Shown here: positions 11,388 through 23,042 of the stretch, one piece after another
Layout of the letters: each line of letters starts with the position of its first letter
Position numbering within the stretch: the stretch's first letter is position 1
Assembly (NCBI RefSeq): GCF_964340395.1
Contig: NC_135563.1
Location: 10,161,575-10,225,574 of the forward strand
Length of the DNA stretch: 64,000 bases
Direction: 5' to 3'
Source of the DNA: Glandiceps talaboti
Taxonomy: Eukaryota; Hemichordata; Enteropneusta; Spengelidae
Notes under the pieces: generated by a model
The model's database searches: none
Told to the model about the DNA's origin: nothing
Seen by the model: only the letters and a program-made list of their open reading frames with translations
Position numbers and translations under genes: made by a program

Positions 11388-12533
11388 GATTCATCATATG
11401 CCTATGCCCAGGAATTCAGTGGTTATGAATTTGTAATTTAAAGTTACAGTAAGATAATCTCGTAAATAGTAACATTTGGGTATGGATATTTCGTAAGAAT
11501 TTCCCTGTTTTGAAAAATGTCTGTGTCTCAGTTTTGTGGTCATACGCGATAACACCAATGTCGAACATTGACCATCGCACGAGTCCAGTTATACGACAAA
11601 AAAACAATTCAACAATGGTAATAACTATTGCTATAGACGCACAGTGGCCGTTGCTGTGGGTAGGAGGGACGAAGATTAGAATGCCTGTTCATTTAACACT
11701 GTGACATTGATTTTCATAATTCCTATACCCACAAAGGACATTACATGGTTGTTTAGTTATTTCTTGGTGCTACGGGCGGGGTCATGGTTGCTAGGTCTTA
11801 GATTTATATGACTCAAACCCTCCTTACCCATATCTATATGGAATATCTGTGTCATCTCTTAATATCCTGCATTGTGCAATTGCAAAATTGTAGTTTTCAA
11901 ACAGGCTTTTAAGTTAATTCATATTCAAGACATACTAGTTTATCCATTACAGCTTAATTTTACACTTAAGGCGTGTATACAAATCCGGCACGACTTTCAA
12001 ATCCGTCTGTGCTCATGAACAAAGAAACACCTTTGGGCCAATTCATTGAGTTAGCGGAATTCTACTCAGCTACCAGCAACATCTTCGATGCCTTATTCAT
12101 ATATATATCTACTACATCAATATGTGATACGATAAAATTGTTCAACGTAATATGTAGTGTCTTCGCAAGCTAGAAGTGGCCATTTGACCACATTTACTAA
12201 ATTAAGACATTTATTTCTCGACTCAGAACATCAAATCAAAGGTACGGTCAAGTTACACTATGCATTCATGCTTGCCTGTGGATATATCGGACATAGAGGT
12301 CCTGTAGGCTATTTTTACAAGAGAAAAGTCTTGAATTTCAACCTAATCTACCAAGATACATATTGCATTGAGTATCAAATAACTTAGGTTGCGTATACTT
12401 GAATTTTCTGCTTGTTAGTTTATATGCCCTTCCTTGACATTTGGCCTGTAGAGGAATAGAATCGATGCATGTGCATTGATTTTCAATCTGACAGTGTGTG
12501 TTTGTTTGCGATCTCCATGTGTGGGGTTTGTGA
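11388..12533. other. AT-rich DNA without recognisable feature
   Basis: Several frames of 63-76 codons exist on both strands. None resembles a known domain, and they overlap each other. Confidence 0.5.
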
Positions 12534-12914
12534 TACTATCAAACCAGAAAAAAAACCCCGTAGCGTTTCAATTACGCGGCACGATTTTTAAAAAATATAT
12601 TTTCTTATGAATTTACACAAAGAAAATACTGTCATTGCTAGGAGACACGCATATGAACAGTTACATTTTATCTAACTGTGATCACAAATAAACAGTGTTT
12701 TTTGTTTTGTTTCAATACTCCTTGTGGCATCCAACGGTGATGTTGATTTGTGTTCTGTTCTGTTCACTGTGAAATAAAATCTATCATTTCATATGCTATC
12801 GAGTTATCAGAGACTATGTTTTGCTTTCTGTAATTTGCGAAAAAAACTCGTGTGAGAAGTGAAAAACATCGTGCGGCATGATAAAAACTCTTAAGTCAGC
12901 CTGGTTTGATAGTA
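12534..12914. mobile_element. MITE family A, copy 2 (TA-flanked)
   Basis: The left end CTATCAAACCAG at 12536 and the right end CTGGTTTGATAG ending at 12912 are inverted, with TA just outside each. Internal blocks match copy 1 (ACATTTTATCT followed by a CACAAAT-AACAGT segment, and a sub-terminal AACATCGTGC block). It is about 65 bp longer than copy 1, and its arms are more diverged from each other, so it is probably an older insertion. Confidence 0.8.
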
Positions 12915-13752
12915 ACAAAGCGCAGAAGAGAATGAAGTACCTTTATAGACTATATCTGAAATGTCTACATAATGCAATTGCTAGAATTAAGCTGTCTGTT
13001 ACCAAGCTGTCTATAAGTATAAGCATAAGAAGTGAAATTATGGCAAGGATCATGCGAGGAAACTTAAATATGATGTGTCGAAATCACCACAAATTGAGAG
13101 AATATGCCATTTCTCTCGTTAATTCGTATTTTTGTGGTTAGCTTGTTAAAGACAATGTCAATATTTCAGAATATTTTTAAAAAAAAGTACATTAATGAGT
13201 CTGAACGAGTTATGCCGACCATGAGATTCATCGTAAATATGAAGGAAAACGGTTCATTAATTAGACACATGTCACGAATCTACAAGTTTTAGTATTTTAA
13301 AAGATAGGGGGTCTGAAAAACAATTGGCCCCATGGCGTCCTTTTTTTTCAAATTCATGGAGGCTCATTATATTGTGAGCGTCGTTTTGTAATTACATGTA
13401 CTCATCATGTTTAAGCAACAGACTGTCATTCAAAGTTTTCCTGCTCTGGCTTTGGCGTGAGACCGACACTCTGAAGATAGTGTTATCATGAGATGGACGT
13501 GGCTCTGCCACACGTTCGATATCAGCGCTACCTATCTAATGAAATAAAGTCACATTGTTATGCTCAATATTCGGTCTACGAGGTGCTTCTATGCATTTTA
13601 CTCTACTATACATCCTACTGTTTGTCACACATGCGCCAGGAGACGTAATACATCAGTTCGAAGAAGGGTACTTTAATAAACCAATAGCACACTATGACAC
13701 AGCAGCAGTTTATTTGATTTGGAGAAGGTAAAATGAATAAGAATCAAATCTA
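12915..13752. other. AT-rich DNA without recognisable feature
   Basis: An 87-codon frame (12878-13141) starts inside the MITE and runs out of it. It has no recognisable domain and is probably chance. Confidence 0.5.
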
Positions 13753-13808
13753 AACAAGAACAAGAACAAGAACAAGAACAAGAACAAGAACAAGAACAAG
13801 AACAAGAA
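13753..13808. repeat. (AACAAG)n hexanucleotide microsatellite
   Basis: About nine perfect copies of a six-base unit. Confidence 0.97.
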
Positions 13809-15782
13809 GACAAGATGAAGGAAGAAGAATTAGCAAAATCAGTTGATGCTCGCTACTACTTGTATTATAGGAAGAAGGTCGAAATGGCCTCATTGAAAGT
13901 CATTAAATGTTACATAAACTCTACAACTAATACTTAATAATGCGGGCTTTAGCTGTACAAAAAATCGTCAGGTTCAAAGGTGTGATGTGAAAGAATCAGG
14001 TTCAACATACAAACATTGCAACATTTTTTATCGTTGTCTCCACAATTGGTGACTGCAGGTTGCTTTTGACAATAGGAATCGGTTAAAATTTGAAAAGATA
14101 AAATATAGCTATTTGTTCGAATCCTCTTCGGAACACGAATGTCAGTGAGACAATACGTACGATAGTTTCCATGTGGCTGTGAAAAGCGGAAGAGCTCATT
14201 CTATAAATAGATCACCATTTATTATCAATATCTCAAACCAGTTTGTTAGTAAATTTTAATTTGAATAAAATAAATATACACTGGACCGACATATTTCCAG
14301 GAATGGTTTTATATCAATACAAAGATATGTTTATAAGGTATATAAGAGAAGTCCATGTTATGCGTGATGGTATATTATTCTCAGTTTACGTCCTGTATAT
14401 ATATTGTATATATATTTTAAAACTCTGAATATGCCTAGATCCTTTTTTCTGACGAACAAAGACTTCAATTATATTTGTGCTACCAGGAATTCATCTGTTA
14501 ATTTGTGAATCATTTATGGACATGTAACTTTGTGTGGTTTTGGCAGAAACTAGATAACTAATCAACAGCAATCACTTTTCTCAAAAGTAAAGCTTGCAGC
14601 CTCAGTAAATTATTAAGTGTGTAATATTCTTTTGGGAGTCTTGATGGAAAATGTCGAAATCTTGTTAATTATCCAAAACCAACCGAAAGAAGCACTTCGC
14701 TTTAGATGAAAGAAAAGAAAACACTTTGCTTGACGCTTTGCATTTTAGAGGTGTGTAGTGGAAATAACACAAATTCGAAGAAAGGTATCAATAGCTATAC
14801 CCTAATCAAAATATATTAAAAGCATTTGAATGTCGGTGTGATTGATCGATTTTGAATACCTCTCAATAATTGTTAGCAAAGTAATCGTTGTCCTTTTTCT
14901 TTCTACAACACTAACGGAAATATATTAATATTTAATTTCCAATACACATTTGTCCCGAGGTTTTAGATAAGATACTTGGTACAGACTTAAATTAAAGTTG
15001 TTCTGCCTCGTAGCAGTTTTTCTAAGAAATGAACTAAGACTTTCCATAATACAATAGCCTATAGCCATATTTGCAGACACGACACTATTTGTATAATGTC
15101 AGTCCTACAAATAAATGTATATACGTGACAATTTTAGTTTATATGCCTACACAGGTATAATAATAACAAGTTTTCTTCGTGGTGGGAATGAAAGCCAGCA
15201 TCGATCGCGCGACAAGGAAGCGCTGACAATGGACGTTTATTTGAATAGATATAGACCGGGCGAAGACATAATACTTTCGATAAGTAAGCATGTCTAATTT
15301 TCTAACGATAGAGATGAGAATTAAATTTTTATCTCGACGGATGCTTCCGTTCACATTCTGTAATGAATTTTGTTACGGAAGTCCAAAATTTAATAAAAAA
15401 ATAAAATATTTAAAAAAAAATATTTTGTATGTGTTTTTGTCAGCACATAGTAACATTTGTGCCATAGGCTGATGGCGCCACCATCTGAACAGGATAGACT
15501 AGTATCAATCAGTTATTACACTAACAAAGTCATCTTGCAAAACAAACTACAAGTCAGGCGTTAGGCATCACTAAATTGACTAATTCGATTGTAAACATCG
15601 GCAATAGGGATGCTTAAGTCTTCCTGGGTAGGACTATTTAAAACAATGGATTTAATGAAACTTATCAAAACACATAGCAACATCAACATTATCTGGTAGG
15701 CTAGCTTTTGTTGACTATGACCTCTCTGTGTTGTCATGGTGACCCAAGTGTGTGTAACTGGCGTTTATAATCTTAGTATCCC
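13809..15782. other. AT-rich DNA without recognisable feature
   Basis: About 2 kb of AT-rich sequence. A lone GTTCGAATCC at about 14117 resembles a B box but has no tRNA fold around it. No gene is supported. Confidence 0.5.
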
Positions 15783-15811
15783 ATGTATGTATGTATGTAT
15801 GTATGTATGTA

Positions 15812-15861
<50 letters not shown>

Positions 15862-15962
15862 AGCATGCATGCATGCATGCATGTATGCATGTATGTATGT
15901 ATGTATGTATGTATGTATGTATGTATTTATGTATGTATGTATGTATGTATGTATGTATGTAT
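15783..15962. repeat. (ATGT)n-(GT)n-(GTGC)n-(ATGC)n-(ATGT)n compound microsatellite
   Basis: Five blocks related by single-base steps lie end to end. The self-complementary ATGC/GCAT block is in the centre. Confidence 0.98.
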
Positions 15963-16716
15963 TGGCTCTTACATACCATCCCTTTTCCAACAGAGTTAAG
16001 AACATAATATACATACATTTTAATATCTTAACATATGGTCCATTCAGAACAACGTGCATTCGAAGTTAATGCGATCGTAGTCGATGTGGTACATGTAGTT
16101 TCATGTTTTTGGCCCTAAGAACAATGTGGCTGTTACGAGTAGATTTACTTGTATCGGTACTAACGTAGTGTACTGCATTACATGCCCGAAATGTGAGTTT
16201 ATATATATATAGGTTTGACTGTACCACGTCTTGGTGATAGTTTCGTGGAACATCTCCGTCTTACCAGACAAAAGAACCGTAAATATCCCGTATCTATTAA
16301 TTTATTACCACCGATCATAGTGTATCAGATATGTCTATTTCAGGAATTTTTAAGGTTTCTGGCGATGGGGATCGCTCGCGCTTGAGGTTGAAGGAGGAGG
16401 AAGTCGATTTCCGTCTCGGAACGCTGGAATCCCATGAATTAATAGATTATTTACAGCATTCCGTAATATGGAACTACGCTTATTCTATCTTTCAGGCGTA
16501 TTCTATAGGGTTCTTTTAGGTGTGCATGATTTTAAAATCTTTTAGCGTGTAACCGTTGATAAATACTCGCACGGTAGTCGTTCTATTCCATAACATTTAG
16601 ATATACAGTCGAGTGGTAACCTGTCGTGCCTTGATACCCTTGATAAAGAATTTTGATTCGAAACGTCGGATTGAATTTATTTATTCGGACTGTATAACTC
16701 GTTCCTTATGCATTAC
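15963..16716. other. unannotated DNA with a weak exon-like stretch
   Basis: A 62-codon frame at 16331-16519 contains GIFKVSGDGDRSRL (see findings). A TTCGAAACGTCGGA block near 16658 precedes the next microsatellite. Neither is enough to call a gene. Confidence 0.4.
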
Positions 16717-16792
16717 TATGTATGTATGTATGTATGTATGTATGTATGTATGTATGTATGTATGTATGTATGTATGTATGTATGTATGTATG
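16717..16792. repeat. (ATGT)n microsatellite
   Basis: About 19 uninterrupted units. Confidence 0.98.
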
Positions 16793-17944
16793 TCAGTGTG
16801 TTTTTTTACAACGATGTTTTTTCGAGAAAGCTAATTCTCTGACCTCGCCCTCTGCTGTATAGTAGGGTTATACTTATAGTTTCTCTTTTAACATATCTGT
16901 CACATCTGATCCTGTGATACGTTTTTTGAATACAAGATGCTTGCCACAGATACGGCTAACAAGTATTTATTTTTTCATGATTTTCAAGATGGTATCTCAG
17001 AGGCTTGTCATTGATTACCTTCATAGAAACTCAAAAACCGGTATCTATCCATGAAAACTTTACTGCCGGCTGATTTATTACATTGTATTTGAAATTTCGT
17101 ACAGTTGTTTATCCACCTGCACTGAACAGGGTCGCCATGACGTATCTGCCATATGATAGTGTTCCGTTGTATTCCAACAATCGAACATTACAATGAATGA
17201 CTGGCTTTCAAGAATATATCAATTCAGATAATTTCTTTCGGAAGTCATGAAACAACAATTAACAATTCTGAAAGATACTGAAATACCAAAGGAAACCCTC
17301 GTAAATTACCACTACGACTAATTGGAAAGTGCATATCTCTCAATTTTCCTTTCAAATGAGGTTATTTATTGAATACGAGACAATCACGCCGTTCTATGTT
17401 CTGAGTAGTAAATTATATGTTTATAGTGCTGTTCTGATTTTTGCCATACTTACTGAATACTGCCATGGCATTCGTATGTTATATTTGGGACCGCTACTCT
17501 TGCCTTCGCCCTGGCCTCATTTGGCAGTCGACTATTATGCAGTACCTGTCGATAATTTCTGATGTTTACACATGTACAATATTTTAGATATGGTTCGAAA
17601 GTACAGCCGTAATATCAGTGATATTAAATGTGCAATTACTTGACTTTAAGTGATATTCGTTTTGACGTATTTCGAAAAACACGCAAAACAATCAGAAAAC
17701 AATTACTGGATCTCATTACAAAATTCAATTAACTCGCGAATAGTACTTGATTGTTCGAGTTATTAATAGCAATAGCTACGTGTTTCAATGATCTGGTATA
17801 AATATATACAATAAGGTGGAGTGCTGTAAGTTTAGGTATATAATTATTGTAATCTTGGAACTCCTCAATGATTATTCATTACAATTGATACAAGAATGTG
17901 TTAAGATAGAAGAAGTGTTGTACGTTCTTGAGTTGTTATTAACG
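16793..17944. other. AT-rich DNA without recognisable feature
   Basis: No repeat was noticed. A 77-codon frame at 17329-17562 has no recognisable domain. Confidence 0.5.
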
Positions 17945-17958
17945 TCTGTCTGTCTGTC

Positions 17959-18012
<54 letters not shown>

Positions 18013-18091
18013 AGGCCGTCCGTCCGTCCGTCCGTCTGTCTGTCTACATGTGTATCTTGCTGTTTGTATTTCTGTCTTTGTCTGTCTGTCA
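17945..18091. repeat. (TCTG)n with CCGT block, compound microsatellite
   Basis: TCTG units run to about 18012, then a short CCGT block and more TCTG. A short satellite of the same motif is at about 18071-18091. Confidence 0.95.
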
Positions 18092-18149
18092 CCCCTGAAA
18101 ACAGTGTGAGTACTATACACCATGTTGTTTTCTAGTAGTAAGTGTATTC

Positions 18150-18150
18150 T

Positions 18151-18195
<45 letters not shown>

Positions 18196-18225
18196 AACAA
18201 CAACAACAACAACAACAATAATAAT
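18150..18225. repeat. (AAC)n trinucleotide microsatellite
   Basis: About 25 AAC units with one AAT interruption. The Asn-rich or Val-rich open frames across it are artefacts. Confidence 0.97.
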
Positions 18226-18897
18226 ATGATGGAAACATATAACTGCCTCAACACCTATTATGTTGGTTCCATACGAAAACATCATACCACCCCTGCACGT
18301 ATCATTTTGACTATTTACCTAAGCATTCAATATTTCGGTTCCATTAAAGATTTGTATTTATAAGCATAAACGTGATGTATAAAAAAGTATACATCCATGG
18401 TACAAAGTAATAAACTGCACGGGTTGCCAATCATTCATAAGCCACGTTCCAAGTATATTCTACTGCGCTTGCGATAGTCCTTGAATATTGCTTGAAATCT
18501 GTATCATATATGCTAGACTTGTCACACACCCACATACAGTGAGTATTATTAAATCCCACGTTCAGCGACAGCGGAAAACAGTAGATATAGACGCGTACTC
18601 GACTTGAAAGTAACGGACTGAATTCCCCCCTGCAGTCACGTATTAAGGTAATGTGAAGAATATGTGTCGTGATAAACGGTTTGTATCGGCCGTGCACAGA
18701 ATAATGGTTGTCATTTAATCAGTGTGTTTGAAAATACATGTACCCATTTTCTTTTGTGTCTGTTTTCATTGCTTATTTTAAAAAAATGTAATAATAAATT
18801 AGACGATTTCATTAACCGAGTATGGTATCTAAGGACTAACATTCTGTTTTCTTAGCACAACTGAACTGACGTTCAGTAGTATTATAGGCATTGTAAA
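18226..18897. other. AT-rich DNA without recognisable feature
   Basis: Nothing recognised. An 88-codon minus-strand frame at 18431-18697 has no family resemblance. Confidence 0.5.
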
Positions 18898-18954
18898 GCG
18901 TCCGTCTGCCCGCCCACCCATCTGCCTGCCTGTCCATCCGCCCGTCTGCCCACC

Positions 18955-18998
<44 letters not shown>
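18898..18998. repeat. degenerate CCGT/CCTG block grading into (TCTG)n
   Basis: The first 55 bp are a C-rich mixture of tetramers and the last 45 bp are perfect TCTG. Only one end of the array is homogenised. The non-repetitive sequence that follows (about 19000-19140) may be the tail of a microsatellite-headed interspersed repeat. Confidence 0.9.
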
Positions 18999-19213
18999 CA
19001 TATGTGTGTAACAGTTGAAACTCAAAAGCCACAGGATCGACTGCTTTGCTATTTGGTGGCAACATTACTTTTGGTGTCTAGTTGCAAAATTGTTCAAAGG
19101 AAATGATCAGATATAAAATGTCCCTTTTGGTCAAACAACTTAAACTCACAATGTACTTTACAGATTGGTAGTAAATAGAGTAGGAACGTTTGTAGGGGTG
19201 TGCAGATTAAGAA

Positions 19214-19326
19214 CATCTAGTATATCCATTCGATCGCGATTTAAATGAAATAAGATCTAGTACATCTATTCGATTTAAACCAAATAAGATATATTACATC
19301 CATTTCATTTAAATCAAATAAGATCG
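19214..19326. repeat. degenerate ~38-43-bp tandem repeat, 3 units
   Basis: Three successive units carry the pattern TA-CATC-ATTCGATTTAAA followed by AAATAAGAT. Confidence 0.7.
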
Positions 19327-19330
19327 TTTA

Positions 19331-19505
19331 TGACATGATGATCTCGGCAGTGATATACAAACTAGGTCTAAAAATGTTTTGACTTTTTGGTAATTTTTTT
19401 TTAAATCCATAAGTACTGAGCAGATAGGTAGATAAAAGTGTATTCACAACTTGATGATCCCATCAGTGATATCCAAATTAGGCCTTAAAATATCAATTTT
19501 GTTCA
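19331..19505. repeat. 116-bp direct repeat, 2 partial units
   Basis: The block GATGATC, CAGTGATAT, CAAA, TAGG, TAAAA starting at 19337 recurs at about 19453. The two match over about 50 bp with about 80% identity. Confidence 0.6.
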
Positions 19506-19573
19506 AAAACTCTTAACTACGTGATGGCGAAATCTGGTTGAAAGTGTTATTCTGCAGATATTGTTAACGCTCT

Positions 19574-20035
19574 TAGCAACAGTGAAGGGATAATGTGTAT
19601 TACACATATTCATATAATAACAACATGGATTTGTAGGCAGATAAATAAGTTTCAAAATATATATGCACATATGCCTATCAACAGGACCATGCTCATAGCA
19701 ACAGCCAAACGATGATACATATTGCAAAGATAACAGGGACTGATAGGTAAGTGCTCAAACATTAAAAAAAATATATGCAAGTATGCCCAGCAACAAGACA
19801 ACGCCTATGGCAACAGCCAAATGATTGTATATGTTGCAAAATAGGGATGGTTACGCAAGTAGAAAAAATCCCAAAAAAGTGAATGCCCACATGCCTAGCA
19901 ACTAGACCTTGCTCATAGTAACAGTGAAATGGTGATGTATATTGCAAATATAAAAACATGGATGGTTAGACAAGTGGATACACTTTCAAAAAAAGATACT
20001 GCCCATCCCAACAATAAAATGTTGCTGTATATAAA
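19574..20035. repeat. degenerate 105-116-bp satellite, about 5 units
   Basis: Units begin near 19574, 19665, 19773, 19881 and 19997. The shared order is TGCCYAGCAACA, GACC-TGCTCATAGCAACAG, AAATGATG-TATATTGCAAA, GGATGGTTAG-CAAGT and an A-rich end. The last unit is partial. Short minus-strand frames with a repeated FGCCYE-like peptide only reflect the repeat. Confidence 0.75.
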
Positions 20036-20942
20036 CATTGAAAAATACACATATAAACTATTGAGCGATGCCACAACGCTATTGGCGCTATTTTATTTTT
20101 GTAGCTAAGCACTAACGATGATTTGTTTTGGAATTTGCTCATGGAAGATATATCATGTAGAGATAGAAGTTCTATTTTACACGCGAGTTGTTGGGCTTAA
20201 TTGGTGGCCCTTCTACAGCTTTGCCAAACCGTACGACGTTTTCCGTTTCTACGTTTCTACTGTGTTCGCTTACTTGCAAGAAGTTGCTGTTTGCGTTCTT
20301 GTATATCATAAAAGCCTTTAGGCAGTAATATAACCATTTATGATGATTACGTCTCATATTTCTATGAATCCATGTGTGTTGCACACGATTCTTTACACAT
20401 GATTTCTTTTCAATCCTTAATGTCTAACGGGCATGAATGTTCTCATTGTCTCAATTCAAAGATATAAACTGCTCCCTTTTGGCGTTTCGTTGGCCTTAAA
20501 GACTTGATAGTCAGGACATACCTCTTCTTTGAGCTCATTTCGAATGGTATATCTGAATTTGTGAATTCATCATAGATGGATTTGATGAGTTCTTCATATT
20601 TTGTATCTATATGAATAGATGATCACGTATAGTGGAAGCTTAGCTTGCTTAATTTTCTCTCCCATGGAAAGTTTGCGACCGTTAATATCATCTGCATGCA
20701 TATATTCATACATTTGCTTTCAGTCTGATACAGTTGTTTTCATTTATTGATCTTCACCATTCAATATACGTGTGCGGAACAGTATATATAATTAAATTCA
20801 ACTTTCTTTCTCTTAAATAGATATTGCTCATGTAATCTGATGCCTGCCTCTCAAACAATATCACTTCGAAATGATTTATGGCTTTTGCGGATGGTAGTTA
20901 TACCTCGCTCTATAGATAAATCGGTTAAAATTGGTTAGGGAG
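20036..20942. other. AT-rich DNA without recognisable feature
   Basis: Two overlapping opposite-strand frames of about 70 codons near 20118-20384 are the only open stretches. Neither is recognised. Confidence 0.5.
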
Positions 20943-21076
20943 CCTTAAGTAATTACAAGGGGAAATGTTTTAGAAAATGGAGGGAGGGCCACCATTCAGA
21001 AAAACGGATTCGGGGAGGATCATATTTTATGCAGTTGATCGTGCTTGACATCTCTCCCCAATGTAATTACTAAAGG
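20943..21076. mobile_element. 134-bp MITE with GTAATTACA ends
   Basis: The left arm CCTTAAGTAATTACA (from 20943) is matched by the inverted right arm TGTAATTACTAAAGG (to 21076). Homology continues inwards into G-rich/C-rich blocks, for about 22 bp of inverted repeat. The centre holds no open frame. Confidence 0.7.
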
Positions 21077-21186
21077 TTGCCGAAAACATTGCGTAAATGC
21101 CAAGTCCGTATCACAAAGCGGATATATATATAACTCAGTGAGTATCAATCTGCTAAGACAGTGCTCTATACCGCAGTGGCAGAGCG

Positions 21187-21188
<2 letters not shown>

Positions 21189-21278
<90 letters not shown>
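21189..21278. repeat. (AT)n microsatellite
   Basis: About 45 uninterrupted AT units. It lies about 40 bp from the minus-strand hammerhead-like motif. Confidence 0.99.
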
Positions 21279-21281
<3 letters not shown>

Positions 21282-21316
21282 AAAATGAAAGAAGACGAGT
21301 CTGATATTACATTGTG

Positions 21317-21361
21317 GATTTACACTACGGACCGTTTCACCAGAAGGATCGTCAGGTAATC
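21317..21361 (-). ncRNA. hammerhead-ribozyme-like core, second copy
   Basis: On the minus strand, CTGACGA (21355-21349) is followed by a short stem II (two C-G pairs with loop TTCT, closing pair U-U), GAAA (21338-21335), a three-pair stem III (ACG with CGU) around a three-base loop, and GTA (21328-21326). Stem I can form: GATTAC (21361-21356) pairs with GT and AATC of the 3' strand, leaving GTA as a bulge. All three helices radiate from the conserved core in the correct order. The weak point is the non-canonical U-U closing pair in stem II, where natural ribozymes usually have G-C. Confidence 0.38.
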
Positions 21362-22261
21362 GTCGGGTAATAGTGAGCAAAGTAGGCTTCTGAGTGACAT
21401 AGACAATTACAGCTCACTATACATTTCTCCATCACATTAAATAGAACGTGGTCATATGTGTAAGAATGTAATGTTCGTTGTGTGAGCCATGATGAAATGA
21501 ATTGATAAATTTCTCCTTTGTATAAATGCTTTGACATTATTTTTATTTACACAGCTTGAGAGAAGCCTTGGAAAAGGAAGACACAATGTCATGAATTTGT
21601 AATTACCTTATTTGAATTTATGATAACGTACTTAACGCCGAACTGAAGACAACATTCAGACATGAAGCATTTTTTTACATGTCACCAAACACCTAGTTAA
21701 AGAAATGAATATATTGTATTGCAATACTTCTAATCACTTACTGTTAGGTGTAAAGACAATAGGTACTATCTCGTATGTCTGCAGACGTGATTTAAGTTTT
21801 AGCGTCCTTTGCTTTCATGTGCTAGTTCGCTCATTATTATGCATAACCTATTGTTATCTTAGGACGCTCATTTACTGTGCAGTCATTAATGTAATGTAGT
21901 GTTGCAAATGCCAAAGCGAGGCATTAGAGGCATTAGGTTTTGGGTATCGAAGTTGTGAGTATCTGTTTCGCCTGCATCCGGCTTTGAGTCTAACACGGCT
22001 ACCTGGTGCCAAAGGTTGGAAGATATAATTTGAAATTCGAATTAATCTATCGAAGTGACGAAGCTTATCGACGTTATAAGTTAGTTGCTGTCCTGTCACA
22101 ATGAGAATACAAGGTTATTATCAAAAGGTATACCTCGCAGAATCAAAGACATCATAACACATAATAATTATAAGTCTCATTATGTCTTGAGAATGTTTTG
22201 CTTCACACACACACTCACATGACAGAATTAAGTATTTTGTTTTGTTTAAATTTCAAATTGT
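21362..22261. other. AT-rich DNA without recognisable feature
   Basis: Frames of 61-75 codons on both strands lack recognisable domains. No repeat was noticed. Confidence 0.5.
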
Positions 22262-22402
22262 GAGATATCTAAGCAGAGCCACTGTTATAATGTTCATGAG
22301 AAGTGTCTTTTTAGAAGAATACTTGAACACTATGTTAATTCTCCTAAAGAAAACTACTTCTATCTCATGAATATTAACACAATGGCTCTGCTTAAGTATC
22401 TT
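22262..22402. mobile_element. 141-bp MITE with AAGCAGAGCC ends
   Basis: The left arm 22262-22305 and right arm about 22355-22402 are inverted copies sharing AAGCAGAGCCA, TGTT and TTCATGAGA blocks, about 80% identical over 45 bp. The spacer is about 50 bp. No transposase frame is present. Confidence 0.75.
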
Positions 22403-23042
22403 GCTTCATTCTCTTCTGCAGTCAATGAGATGAATCTGAATTTTGATATGTCATATGCAATTCACTCAAAGGGAAATGATTCACTTGAGTGGGTACTCCT
22501 ATCTCCGCAACAACGTTGTCACTATGTTCTATTTTGAATGCCATTTATCTTTTGTTAAAACTATTCTGCTAATCTATGCACGTCCGGCTTTGATCATCAC
22601 CGCGCTCAGAAGTTCCCATTGGGCCTTTCTGGGTGAAATACGAAGCACACGACCGTTGAGAATATTTCCCTTGCAGCCGTTTATCTATAGAGAGTCTTGC
22701 TCACCAAAGAATAAGGTGCGGTAGTTGTTTCATCTCGTCATCCGTGCAACGACAAAGATGACCTTTATCTCATTGCTCATGAAAATACAGGAAAAAGTCC
22801 ACTGTGTTTTGCTGAAGGCTTGATATCTCATTGAATACGTACATGAAAGATATGAATATCTACGGGCTACAAATGTATCTCGATGGAGATGCATAAAGAC
22901 GGTGGAATTATAGCTTTGTCAGTCACGATAATAGATACACCTTTGAGAAGTGTAGACATGTTGACGTCAGTAATGTGCTGCAATATGCACTATAACGTTT
23001 TGCATAACATTAGTAGATTGCACAAACTTGTCATGGATACAA
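22403..23042. other. AT-rich DNA without recognisable feature
   Basis: A 93-codon plus-strand frame at 22443-22724 shows no recognisable domain. Otherwise nothing. Confidence 0.5.

Noticed and set aside
14110-14130. GTTCGAATCC, considered as a tRNA T-arm
   Set aside because: No acceptor, D or anticodon stems can be drawn around it.
16600-16716. CTTGATAAAG followed by GATTCGAAACGTCGGA before a microsatellite, considered as a third hammerhead-like motif
   Set aside because: The CUGANGA box is absent (CUUGAUA instead) and no stem II of adequate length forms.
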